Part shown: piece after piece, positions 22,752-34,397 of the stretch | Layout: each line of letters starts with the position of its first letter | Numbering within the stretch: the stretch's first letter is position 1 | Origin: Antedon mediterranea | Taxonomy: Eukaryota > Echinodermata > Crinoidea > Comatulida > Antedonidae | Assembly (NCBI RefSeq): GCF_964355755.1 | Contig: NC_092677.1 | Span: 21,176,101-21,240,100 of the forward strand | Length of the DNA: 64,000 nucleotides | Reading direction: 5' to 3' | Translations under genes and position numbers: made by a program | Notes under the pieces: model-generated | Database searches by the model: none | Seen by the model: only the letters and a program-made list of their open reading frames with translations | What the model was told of the DNA's origin: nothing

Positions 22752-24950
22752 CTTCAAATCGCATTTGGAGACGTTTTAGACCCTTTTGTGCATTTCGATG
22801 AAACTTGGTTACACAAAAACATCAAAGTGCTTAAAATCACATTAGAAACCGTTTTAGACCATTTTGAGCATTTCGTTAAAATTTTTCACAGAAAAACATC
22901 AAAGAGCAAAAAATAGCTTAATATCGTATTTAAAAACGTTTTAGACCATTTTGAGCATTTCGACAAAACTTTTTCACACAAAACATCAAAGTGTACAGAA
23001 TAGCTTCAAATCGCATTTGGAGACGTTTTAACCCATTTTGAGCATTTCGATAAAATTTTACACACAAAAACATCAAAGTGCACAAAATAGCTTAATATGG
23101 TATTTAAAAACGTTTTAGACCATTTTGAGCATTTCAACAAAACTTTTTCTCACAAAACATCAAAGTGTACAGAATAGCTTCAAATCGCATTTGGAGACGT
23201 TTTAGACCATTTTGTGCATTTCGATGAAACTTGGTTACACAAAAACATCAAAGTGCTTAAAATCACATTTTGAGCATTTCGTTAAAACTTTTCACACAAA
23301 AACATCAAAGTCCACAAAATAGCTTAATATCGTATTTAAAAACGTTTTAGACCATTTTGAGCATTTCGAAAAAACTTTTCCACACAAAACATCAAAGTTT
23401 ACAAAATAGCTTCAAATCGCATTTGGAGACGTTTTAGACCATTTTGTGATTTTCGAAAAAACTTGTTAACATAAAAACACCAAAGTGCTCAGAATACCTT
23501 CAAATCGTGTTTTGAGACGTTTTAGACCATTTTGTAATTTTCGAAAAAACTTGTTAACATAAAAACACCAAAGTGCTCAGAATACCTTCACATCGCATTT
23601 TGAGACGTTTTAGACCATTTTGTGATTTTCGAAAAAACTTGTTAACATAAAAACACCAAAGTGCTTAGAAAAGCTTGAAATCGCATTTGGAGACGTTTTA
23701 GACCATTTTGTGCATTTCGATGAAACTTGGTTAAAGTGCTTAAAATCACATTTTGAGCATTTCGTTAAAACTTTTCACACAAAAACATCAAAGAGTAAAA
23801 AATAGCTTAATATCGTATTTAAAAACGTTTTAGACCATTTTGAGCATTTCGACAAAATTTTTTCACACAAAACATCAAAGTGTACAGAATAGCTTTAAAT
23901 CGCATTTGGAGACGTTTTAGACCATTTTGTTCATTTCGATGAAACAAAAACACAAAAACATCAAATTGCACAAAATGGCTTAATATGATATGGGAAAACG
24001 TTTTAGACCATTTTGAACATTTCGTTAAAAGTTTTCACAAAAAAACATCAAAGTCCACAAAATAGCTTAATATCGTATTTAAAAACGTTTTAGACCATTT
24101 TGAGCATTTCGAAAAAACTTTTTCACAAAAAACATCAGAGTTTACAAAATAGCTTCAAATCGCATTTGGAGACGTTTTAGACCATTTTGTGATTTTCGAA
24201 AAAACTTGTTAACATAAAAACACCAAAGTGCTCAGAATACCGTCAAATCGCATTTTGAGACGTTTTAGACCATTTTTTGATTTTCGAAAAAACTTGTTAA
24301 CATAAAAACACCAAAGTGCTCAGAATACCTTCAAATCGTGTTTTGAGACGTTTTAGACCATTTTGTGATTTTGGAAAAACTTGTTAACATAAAAACACCA
24401 AAGTGCTCAGAATACCTTCAAATCGCATTTGGAGACGTTTTAGACCATTTTGTGATTTTCGAAAAAACTTGTTAACATAAAAACACCAAAGTGCTCAGAA
24501 AAGCTTCAAATCGCAATTGGAGACGTTTTAAACCATTTTGTTCATGTCGATGAAACTTGGTTACACAAAAACATCAAATTGCACAAAATGGCTTAATATG
24601 GTATGGGAAAACGTTTTAGACCATTTTGAACATTTCGAGAAAACTTTTTCACACAAAACTTCAAAGTGTACAGAATAGCTTCAAATCGCATTAGAAACCG
24701 TTTTAGACCATTTTGAGCATTTCGAAAAAACTTTTTCACACAAAACATCAAAGTTTACAAAATAGCTTCAAATCGCATTTGGAGACGTTTTAGACCATTT
24801 TGTGATTTTCGAAAAAACTTGTTAACATAAAAACACCAAAGTGCTCAGAATACCTTCAAATCGCATTTTGAGACGTTTTAGACCATTTTGTGATTTTCGA
24901 AAAAACTTGTTAACATAAAAATACCAAAGTGCTCAGAATACCTTCAAATC
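22752..24950 (+). repeat. Alpha+beta block, copy 2 of three collinear copies
   Basis: Marker order equals 15953-18060 and 27407-29600: AGACCC at 22779, shortened C at 23674, TGATATGGG at about 23987, G2 at 24600. Private changes include TTCATGTCG near 24541, ACCGTCAAATCG near 24240 and ATTTTTTGATTTTCG near 24277. Confidence 0.85.
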
Positions 24951-26662
24951 GTGTTTTGAGACGTTTTAGACCATTTTGTGATTTTCGAAAAAACTTGTTA
25001 ACATAAAAACACCAAAGTGCTCAGAATACCTTCAAATCGCATTTGGAGACGTTTTAGACAATTTTGTGATTTTCGAAAAAACTTGTTAACATAAAAACAC
25101 CAAAGTGCTTAGAAAAGCTTGAAATCGCATTTGGAGACGTTTTAGACCATTTTGTGCATTTCGATGAAACTTGGTTACACAAAAACATCAAAGTGCTTAA
25201 AATCACATTTTGAGCATTTCGTTAAAACTTTTCACACAAAAACATCAAAGAGTAATAAATAGCTTAATATCGTATTTAAAAACGTTTTAGACCATTTTGA
25301 GCATTTCGACAAAATTTTTTCAAACAAAACATCAAAGTGTACAGAATAGCTTTAAATCGCATTTGGAGACGTTTTAGACCATTTTGTTCATTTCGATGAA
25401 ACAAAAACACAAAGACATCAAATTGCACAAAATGGCTTAATATGATATGGGGAAACGTTTTAGACCATTTTGAACATTTCGTTAAAAGTTTTCACACAAA
25501 AACATCAAAGTCCACAAAATAGCTTAATATCGTATTTAAAAACGTTTTAGACCATTTTGAGCATTTCGAAAAAACTTTTTCACACAAAACATCAAAGTTT
25601 ACAAAATAGCTTCAAATCGCATTTGGAGACGTTTTAGACCATTTTGTGATTTTCGAAAAAACTTGTTAACATAAAAACACCAAAGTGCTCAGAATACCTT
25701 CAAATCGCATTTTGAGACGTTTTAGACCATTTTGTGATTTTCGAAAAAACTTGTTAACATAAAAACACCAAAGTGCTCAGAATACCTTCAAATCGCATTT
25801 GGAGACGTTTTAGACCATTTTGTGATTTTCGTAAAAACTTGTTAACATAAAAACACCAAAGTGCTTAGAAAAGTTTCAAATCGCATTTGGAGACGTTTTA
25901 GACCATTTTGTTCATTTCGATGAAACTTGGTTACACAAAAACATCAAATTGCACAAAATGGCTTAATATGGTATGGGAAAACGTTTTAGACCTTTTTGAA
26001 CATTTCGAGAAAACTTTTTCACACAAAACTTCAAAGTGTACAGAATAGCTTCAAATCGCATTAGAAACCGTTTTAGACCATTTTGAGCATTTCGAAAAAA
26101 CTTTTTCACACAAAACATCAAAGTTTACAAAATAGCTTCAAATCACATTTGGAGACGTTTTAGACCATTTTGTGATTTTCAAAAAAACTTGTTAACATAA
26201 AAACACCAAAGTGCTCAGAATACCTTCAAATCGCATTTTGAGACGTTTTAGACCATTTTGTGATTTTCGGAAAAACTTGTTAACATAAAAACACCAAAGT
26301 GCTCAGAATACCTTCAAATCGTATTTTGAGACGTTTTAGACAATTTTGTGATTTTCGAAAAAACTTGTTAACATAAAAACACCAAAGTGCTTAGAAAAGC
26401 TTCAAATCGCATTTGAAGACGTTTTAGACCATTTTGTGCATTTCGATGAAACTTGGTTACACAAAAACATCAAAGTGTACAGAATAGCTTCAAATCGCAT
26501 TAGAAACCGTTTTAGACCATTTTGAGCATTTCGAAAAAACTTTTTCACACAAAACATCAAAGTGTACAAAATAGCTTCAAATCGCATTTGGAGACGTTTT
26601 AGACAATTTTGTGATTTTCGAAAAAACTTGTTTACATAAAAACACCAAAGTGCTCAGAATAG

Positions 26663-27406
26663 CTTCCAATCGCATTTGGAGACGTTTTAGACCCTTTTGT
26701 GCATTTCGATGAAACTTGGTTACACAAAAACATCAAAGTGCTTAAAATCACATTAGAAACCGTTTTAGAACATTTTGAGCATTTCGTTAAAATTTTTCAC
26801 ACAAAACAACAAAGTGTACAGAATAGCTTCAAATCGCATTTGGAGACGTTTTAACCCATTTTGAGCATTTCGATAAAATTTTACACACAAAACAACAAAG
26901 TGTACAGAATAGCTTCAAATCGCATTTGGAGACGTTTTAACCCATTTTGAGCATTTCGATAAAATTTTACACACAAAAACATCAAAGTGCACAAAATAGC
27001 TTAATATGGTATTTAAAAACGTTTTAGACCATTTTGAGCATTTCAACAAAACTTTTTCTCACAAAACATCAAAGTGTACAGAATAGCTTCAAATCGCATT
27101 TGGAGACGTTTTAGACCATTTTGTGCATTTCGATGAAACTTGGTTACACAAAAACATCAAAGTGCTTAAAATCACATTTTGAGCATTTCGTTAAAACTTT
27201 TCACACAAAAACATCAAAGTCCACAAAAAAGCTTAATATCGTATTTAAAAACGTTTTAGACCATTTTGAGCATTTCGAAAAAACTTTTCCACACAAAACA
27301 TCAAAGTTTACAAAATAGCTTCAAATCGCATTTGGAGACGTTTTAGACCATTTTGTGATTTTCGAAAAAACTTGATAACATAAAAACACCAAAGTGCTCA
27401 GAATAC
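26663..27406 (+). repeat. Alpha HOR variant, 744 bp, with a doubled F
   Basis: C 78, D/F chimera 26741-26826 (86), F-like 26827-26912 (86), F 26913-26999 (87), E 87, C 78, d 67, B 87, A 88; total 744. B' is missing and an extra F stands in its place. The two 86-bp monomers share the tail ACAAAACAACAAAGTGTAC at 26801 and 26887, so the extra copy is a one-monomer local duplication. The d here ends CCACAAAAAAGC instead of CCACAAAATAGC. Confidence 0.87.
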
Positions 27407-28152
27407 CTTCAAATCGCATTTGGAGACGTTTTAGACCTTTTTGTGCATTTCGATGAAACTTGGTTACACAAAAACATCAAAGTGCTTAAAATCACATTAG
27501 AAACCGTTTTAGACCATTTTGAGCATTTCGTTAAAATTTTTCACAGAAAAACATCAAAGAGCAAAAAATAGCTTAATATCGTATTTAAAAACGTTTTAGA
27601 CCATTTTGAGCATTTCGACAAAACTTTTTCACACAAAACATCAAAGTGTACAGAATAGCTTCAAATCGCATTTGGAGACGTTTTAACCCATTTTGAGCAT
27701 TTCGATAAAATTTTACACACAAAAACATCAAAGTGCACAAAATAGCTTAATATGGTATTTAAAAACGTTTTAGACCAATTTGAGCATTTCAACAAAACTT
27801 TTTCTCACAAAACATCAAAGTGTACAGAATAGCTTCAAATCGCATTTGGAGACGTTTTAGACCATTTTGTGCATTTCGATGAAACTTGGTTACACAAAAA
27901 CATCAAAGTGCTTAAAATCACATTTTGAGCATTTCGTTAAAACTTTTCACACAAAAACATCAAAGTCCACAAAATAGCTTAATATCGTATTTAAAAACGT
28001 TTTAGACCATTTTGAGCATTTCGAAAAAACTTTTCCACACAAAACATCAAAGTTTACAAAATAGCTTCAAATCGCATTTGGAGACGTTTTAGACCATTTT
28101 GTGATTTTCGAAAAAACTTGTTAACATAAAAACACCAAAGTGCTCAGAATAC
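27407..28152 (+). repeat. Alpha HOR unit (746 bp)
   Basis: Complete C-D-B'-F-E-C-d-B-A, directly following the 744-bp variant, with the next monomer starting at 28153 (ATCGTGTTTTGAG). Its leading C carries AGACCTTTTTG and its E has AGACCAATTTG near 27773. Confidence 0.87.
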
Positions 28153-29600
28153 CTTCAAATCGTGTTTTGAGACGTTTTAGACCATTTTGTAATTTTCGAA
28201 AAAACTTGTTAACATAAAAACACCAAAGTGCTCAGAATACCTTCACATCGCATTTTGAGACGTTTTAGACCATTTTGTGATTTTCGAAAAAACTTGTTAA
28301 CATAAAAACACCAAAGTGCTTAGAAAAGCTTGAAATCGCATTTGGAGACGTTTTAGACCATTTTGTGCATTTCGATGAAACTTGGTTAAAGTGCTTAAAA
28401 TCACATTTTGAGCATTTCGTTAAAACTTTTCACACAAAAACATCAAAGAGTAAAAAATAGCTTAATATCGTATTTAAAAACGTTTTAGACCATTTTGAGC
28501 ATTTCGACAAAATTTTTTCACACAAAACATCAAAGTGTACAGAATAGCTTTAAATCGCATTTGGAGACGTTTTAGACCATTTTGTTCATTTCGATGAAAC
28601 AAAAACACAAAAAAATCAAATTGCACAAAATGGCTTAATATGATATGGGAAAACGTTTTAGACCATTTTGAACATTTCGTTAAAAGTTTTCACAAAAAAA
28701 CATCAAAGTCCACAAAATAGCTTAATATCGTATTTAAAAACGTTTTAGACCATTTTGAGCATTTCGAAAAAACTTTTTCACACAAAACATCCAAGTTTAC
28801 AAAATAGCTTCAAATCGCATTTGGAGACGTTTTAGACCATTTTGTGATTTTCGAAAAAACTTGTTAACATAAAAACACCAAAGTGCTCAGAATACCTTAA
28901 AATCGCATTTTGAGACGTTTTAGACCATTTTGTGATTTTCGAAAAAACTTGTTAACATAAAAACACCAAAGTGCTCAGAATACCTTCAAATCGTGTTTTG
29001 AGACGTTTTAGACCATTTTGTGATTTTGGAAAAACTTGTTAACATAAAAACACCAAAGTGCTCAGAATACCTTCAAATCGCATTTGGAGACGTTTTAGAC
29101 CATTTTGTGATTTTCGAAAAAACTTGTTAACATAAAAACACCAAAGTGCTCATAAAAGCTTCAAATCGCAATTGGAGACGTTTTAAACCATTTTGTTCAT
29201 TTCGATGAAACTTGGTTACACAAAAACATCAAATTGCACAAAATGGCTTAATATGGTATGGGAAAACGTTTTAGACCATTTTGAACATTTCGAGAAAACT
29301 TTTTCACACAAAACTTCAAAGTGTACAGAATAGCTTCAAATCGCATTAGAAACCGTTTTAGACCATTTTGAGCATTTCGAAAAAACTTTTTTACACAAAA
29401 CATCAAAGTTTACAAAATAGCTTCAAATCGCATTTGGAGACGTTTTAGACCATTTTGTGATTTTCGAAAAAACTTGTTAACATAAAAACACCAAAGTGCT
29501 CAGAATACCTTCAAATCGCATTTTGAGACGTTTTAGACCATTTTGTGATTTTCGAAAAAACTTGTTAACATAAAAATACCAAAGTGCTCAGAATACCTTC
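27407..29600 (+). repeat. Alpha+beta block, copy 3 of three collinear copies
   Basis: Starts with an alpha unit marked AGACCTTTTTG at 27433 and is offset 4655 bp from copy 2 at three anchors (27434, 28329, 29255). Private changes include AATCAAATTG near 28613 and AAATCATGTTTTG near 29603. A fourth, less complete relative is at 31438-33200, where the G2-to-shortened-C distance is 177 bp longer. Confidence 0.84.
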
Positions 29601-31437
29601 AAATCATGTTTTGAGACGTTTTAGACCATTTTGTGATTTTCGAAAAAACTTGTTAACATAAAAACACCAAAGTGCTCAGAATACCTTCAAATCGCATTTG
29701 GAGACGTTTTAGACCATTTTGTGATTTTCGAAAAAACTTGTTAACATAAAAACACCAAAGTGCTCAGAAAAGCTTCAAATCGCATTTGGAGACGTTTTAA
29801 ACCATTTTGTTCATTTCGATGAAACTTGGTTACACAAAAATATCAAAGAGCACAAAAGTATTTAAAAACGTTTTAGACCATTTTGAGCATTCCGACAAAA
29901 CTTTTTCACACAAAACATCAAAGTGTATAGAATAGCTTTAAATCGCATTTGGAGACGTTTTAGACCATTTTGTAGTTTTCGAAAAAACTTGTTAACATAA
30001 AAACACAAAAGAGCTTCAAATCGCATTTGGAGACGTTTTAGACCCTTTTGTGCATTTCGATGAAACTTGGTTACACAAAAACATCAAAGTGCTTAAAATC
30101 ACATTAGAAACCGTTTTAGACCATTTTGAGCATTTCGTTAAAACTTTTCACACAAAAACATCAAAGTCCACAAAATAGCTTAATATCGTATTCAAAAACG
30201 TTTTAGACCATTTTGAGCATTTCGAAAAAACTTTTTCACACAAAACATCAAAGTTTACAAAATAGCTTCAAATCGCATTTGGAGACGTTTTAGACCATTT
30301 TGTGATTTTCGAAAAAACTTGTTAACATAAAAACACCAAAGTGCTCAGAATACCTTCAAATCGCATTTTGAGACGTTTTAGACAATTTTGTGATTTTCGA
30401 AAAAACAACATAAAAACACCAAAGTGCTCAGAATACCTTCAAATCGCATTTGGAGACGTTTTAGACCATTTTGTGATTTTGGAAAAAACTTGTTAACATA
30501 AAAACACCAAAGTGCTCAGAATACCTTCAAATCGTATTTTGAGACGTTTTAGACAATTTTGTGATTTTCGAAAAAACTTGTTAACATAAAAACACCAAAG
30601 TGCTTAGAATAGCTTCAAATCGCATTTGGAGACGTTTTAGACCATTTTGTGATTTTCGAAAAAACTTGTTAACATAAAAACACCAAAGTGCTCAGAATAC
30701 CTTCAAATCGCATTTTGAGACGTTTTAGACCATTTTGTGATTTTCGAAAAAACTTGTTAACATAAAAATACCAAAGTGCTCAGAATACCTTCAAATCGCA
30801 TTTGGAGACGTTTTAGACCATTTTGCAGTTTTCGAAAAAACTTGTTAACATAAAAACACAAAAGAGCTTCAAATCGCATTTGGAGACGTTTTAGACCCTT
30901 TTGTGCATTTCGATGAAACTTGGTTACACAAAAACATCAAAGTGCTTAAAATCACATTAGAAACCGTTTTAGACCATTTTGAGCATTTCGTTAAAATTTT
31001 TCACAGAAAAACATCAAAGAGCAAAAAATAGCTTAATATCTTATTTAAAAACGTTTTAGACCATTTTGAGCATTTCGACAAAACTTTTTCACACAAAATA
31101 TCAAAGTGTACAGAATAGCTTCAAATCGCATTTGGAGACGTTTTAACCCATTTTGAGCATTTCGATAAAATTTTACACACAAAAACATCAAAGTGCACAA
31201 AATAGCTTAATATGGTATTTAAAAACGTTTTAGACCATTTTGAGCATTTCAACAAAACTTTTTCTCACAAAACATCAAAGTGTACAGAATAGCTTCAAAT
31301 CGCATTTGGAGACGTTTTAGACCATTTTGTGCATTTCGATGAAACTTGGTTACACAAAAACATCAAAGTGCTTAAAATCACATTTTGAGCATTTCGTTAA
31401 AACTTTTCACACAAAAACATCAAAGTCCACAAAATAG

Positions 31438-31526
31438 CTTAATATCGTATTTAAAAACGTTTTAGACCATTTTGAGCATTTTCGAAAAAACTTGTTAACA
31501 TAAAAACACCAAAGTGCTCAGAATAC
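31438..31526 (+). repeat. Chimeric monomer B/A (89 bp)
   Basis: The first half is B (CTTAATATCGTATTTAAA through GAGCATT). It then reads TTTCGAAAAAACTTGTTAAC and finishes as A (GTGCTCAGAATAC). Normal alpha units have a full B and a full A here, so one monomer was lost by exchange within the shared TTTCGAAAAAACTT. Confidence 0.85.
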
Positions 31527-32269
31527 CTTCAAATCGTGTTTTGAGACGTTTTAGACCATTTTGTAATTTTCGAAAAAACTTGTTAACATAAAAACACCAA
31601 AGTGCTCAGAATACCTTCACATCGCATTTTGAGACGTTTTAGACCATTTTGTGATTTTCGAAAAAACTTGTTAACATAAAAACACCAAAGTGCTTAGAAA
31701 AGCTTGAAATCGCATTTGGAGACGTTTTAGACCATTTTGTGCATTTCGATGAAACTTGGTTAAAGTGCTTAAAATCACATTTTGAGCATTTCGTTAAAAC
31801 TTTTCACACAAAAACATCAAAGAGTAAAAAATAGCTTAATATCGTATTTAAAAACGTTTTAGACCATTTTGAGCATTTCGACAAAATTTTTTCACACAAA
31901 ACATCAAAGTGTACAGAATAGCTTTAAATCGCATTTGGAGACGTTTTAGACCATTTTGTTCATTTCGATGAAACAAAAACACAAAAACATCAAATTGCAC
32001 AAAATGGCTTAATATGATATGGGAAAACGTTTTAGACCATTTTGAACATTTCGTTAAAAGTTTTCACAAAAAAACATCAAAGTCCACAAAATAGCTTAAT
32101 ATCGTATTTAAAAACGTTTTAGACCATTTTGAGCATTTCGAAAAAACTTTTTCACAGAAAACATCAAAGTTTACAAAATAGCTTCAAATCGCATTTGGAG
32201 ACGTTTTAGACCATTTTGTGATTTTCGAAAAAACTTGTTAACATAAAAACACCAAAGTGCTTAGAAAAG

Positions 32270-32358
32270 CTTGAAATCGCATTTGGAGACGTTTTAGACC
32301 ATTTTGTGCATTTCGAAAAAACTTTTTAACACACAAAACATCAAAGTTTACAAAATAG
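32270..32358 (+). repeat. Chimeric monomer C/A/B (89 bp)
   Basis: Begins as C (CTTGAAATCG, GTGCATTTCG), passes through AAAAAACTTTTTAACACAC, and ends as B (ACAAAACATCAAAGTTTAC). I saw this arrangement once. Confidence 0.8.
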
Positions 32359-33225
32359 CTTCAAATCGCATTTGGAGACGTTTTAGACCATTTTGTGATT
32401 TTCGAAAAAACTTGTTAACATAAAAACACCAAAGTGCTCAGAATACCTTCAAATCGCATTTTGAGACGTTTTAGACCATTTTGTGATTTTCGAAAAAACT
32501 TGTTAACATAAAAACACCAAAGTGCTCAGAATACCTTCAAATCGTGTTTTGAGACGTTTTAGACCATTTTGTGATTTTGGAAAAACTTGTTAACATAAAA
32601 ACACCAAAGTGCTCAGAATACCTTCAAATCGCATTTGGAGACGTTTTAGACCCTTTTGTGATTTTCGAAAAAACTTGTTAACATAAAAACACCAAAGTGC
32701 TCAGAAAAGCTTCAAATCGCAATTGGAGACGTTTTAAACCATTTTGTTCCTTTCGATGAAACTTGGTTACACAAAAACATCAAATTGCACAAAATGGCTT
32801 AATATGGTATGGGAAAACGTTTTAGACCATTTTGAACATTTCGAGAAAACTTTTTCACACAAAACTTCAAAGTGTACAGAATAGCTTCAAATCGCATTAG
32901 AAACCGTTTTAGACCATTTTGAGCATTTCGAAAAAACTTTTTCACACAAAACATCAAAGTTTACAAAATAGCTTCAAATCGCATTTGGAGACGTTTTAGA
33001 CCATTTTGTGATTTTCGAAAAAACTTGTTAACATAAAAACACCAAAGTGCTCAGAATACCTTCAAATCGCATTTTGAGACGTTTTAGACCATTTTGTGAT
33101 TTTTGAAAAAACTTGTTAACATAAAAATACCAAAGTGCTCAGAATACCTTCAAATCGCATTTGGAGACGTTTTAGACCATTTTGCAGTTTTCGAAAAAAC
33201 TTGTTAACATAAAAACACAAAAGAG

Positions 33226-34397
33226 CTTCAAATCGCATTTGGAGACGTTTTAGACCCTTTTGTGCATTTCGATGAAACTTGGTTACACAAAAACATCAAA
33301 GTGCTTAAAATCACATTAGAAACCGTTTTAGACCATTTTGAGCATTTCGTTAAAATTTTTCACAGAAAAACATCAAAGAGCAAAAAATAGCTTAATATCT
33401 TATTTAAAAACGTTTTAGACCATTTTGAGCATTTCGACAAAACTTTTTCACACAAAATATCAAAGTGTACAGAATAGCTTCAAATCGCATTTGGAGACGT
33501 TTTAACCCATTTTGAGCATTTCGATAAAATTTTACACACAAAAACATCAAAGTGCACAAAATAGCTTAATATGGTATTTAAAAACGTTTTAGACCATTTT
33601 GAGCATTTCAACAAAACTTTTTCTCACAAAACATCAAAGTGTACAGAATAGCTTCAAATCGCATTTGGAGACGTTTTAGACCATTTTGTGCATTTCGATG
33701 AAACTTGGTTACACAAAAACATCAAAGTGCTTAAAATCACATTTTGAGCATTTCGTTAAAACTTTTCACACAAAAACATCAAAGTCCACAAAATAGCTTA
33801 ATATCGTATTTAAAAACGTTTTAGACCATTTTGAGCATTTCGAAAAAACTTTTCCACAAAAAACATCAAAGTTTACAAAATAGCTTCAAATTGCATTTGG
33901 AGACGTTTTAGACCATTTTGTGATTTTCGAAAAAACTTGTTAACATAAAAACACCAAAGTGCTCAGAATACCTTCAAATCGCATTTGGAGACGTTTTAGA
34001 CCCTTTTGTGCATTTCGATGAAACTTGGTTACACAAAAACATCAAAGTGCTTAAAATCACATTAGAAACCGTTTTAGACCATTTTGAGCATTTCGTTAAA
34101 ATTTTTCACAGAAAAACATCAAAGAGCAAAAAATATCTTAATCTCGTATTTAAAAACGTTTTAGACCATTTTGAGCATTTCGACAAAACTTTTTCACACA
34201 AAACATCAAAGTGTACAAAATAGCTTCAAATCGCATTTGGAGACGTTTTAACCCATTTTGAGCATTTCGATAAAATTTTACACACAAAAACATCAAAGTG
34301 CACAAAATAGCTTAATATGGTATTTAAAAACGTTTTAGACCATTTTGAGCATTTCAACAAAACTTTTTCTCACAAAACATCAAAGTGTACAGAATAG
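33226..34397 (+). repeat. Tandem alpha HOR pair, second unit truncated after E
   Basis: AGACCC markers are exactly 746 bp apart (GACCC at 33253 and 33999). The first unit is complete; the second keeps C-D-B'-F-E (426 bp), then switches at 34398 to an 85-bp A lacking GTT (ACTTAACATAAA). The first 1.4 kb of the window is the closest relative, at offset 33257. Confidence 0.86.
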
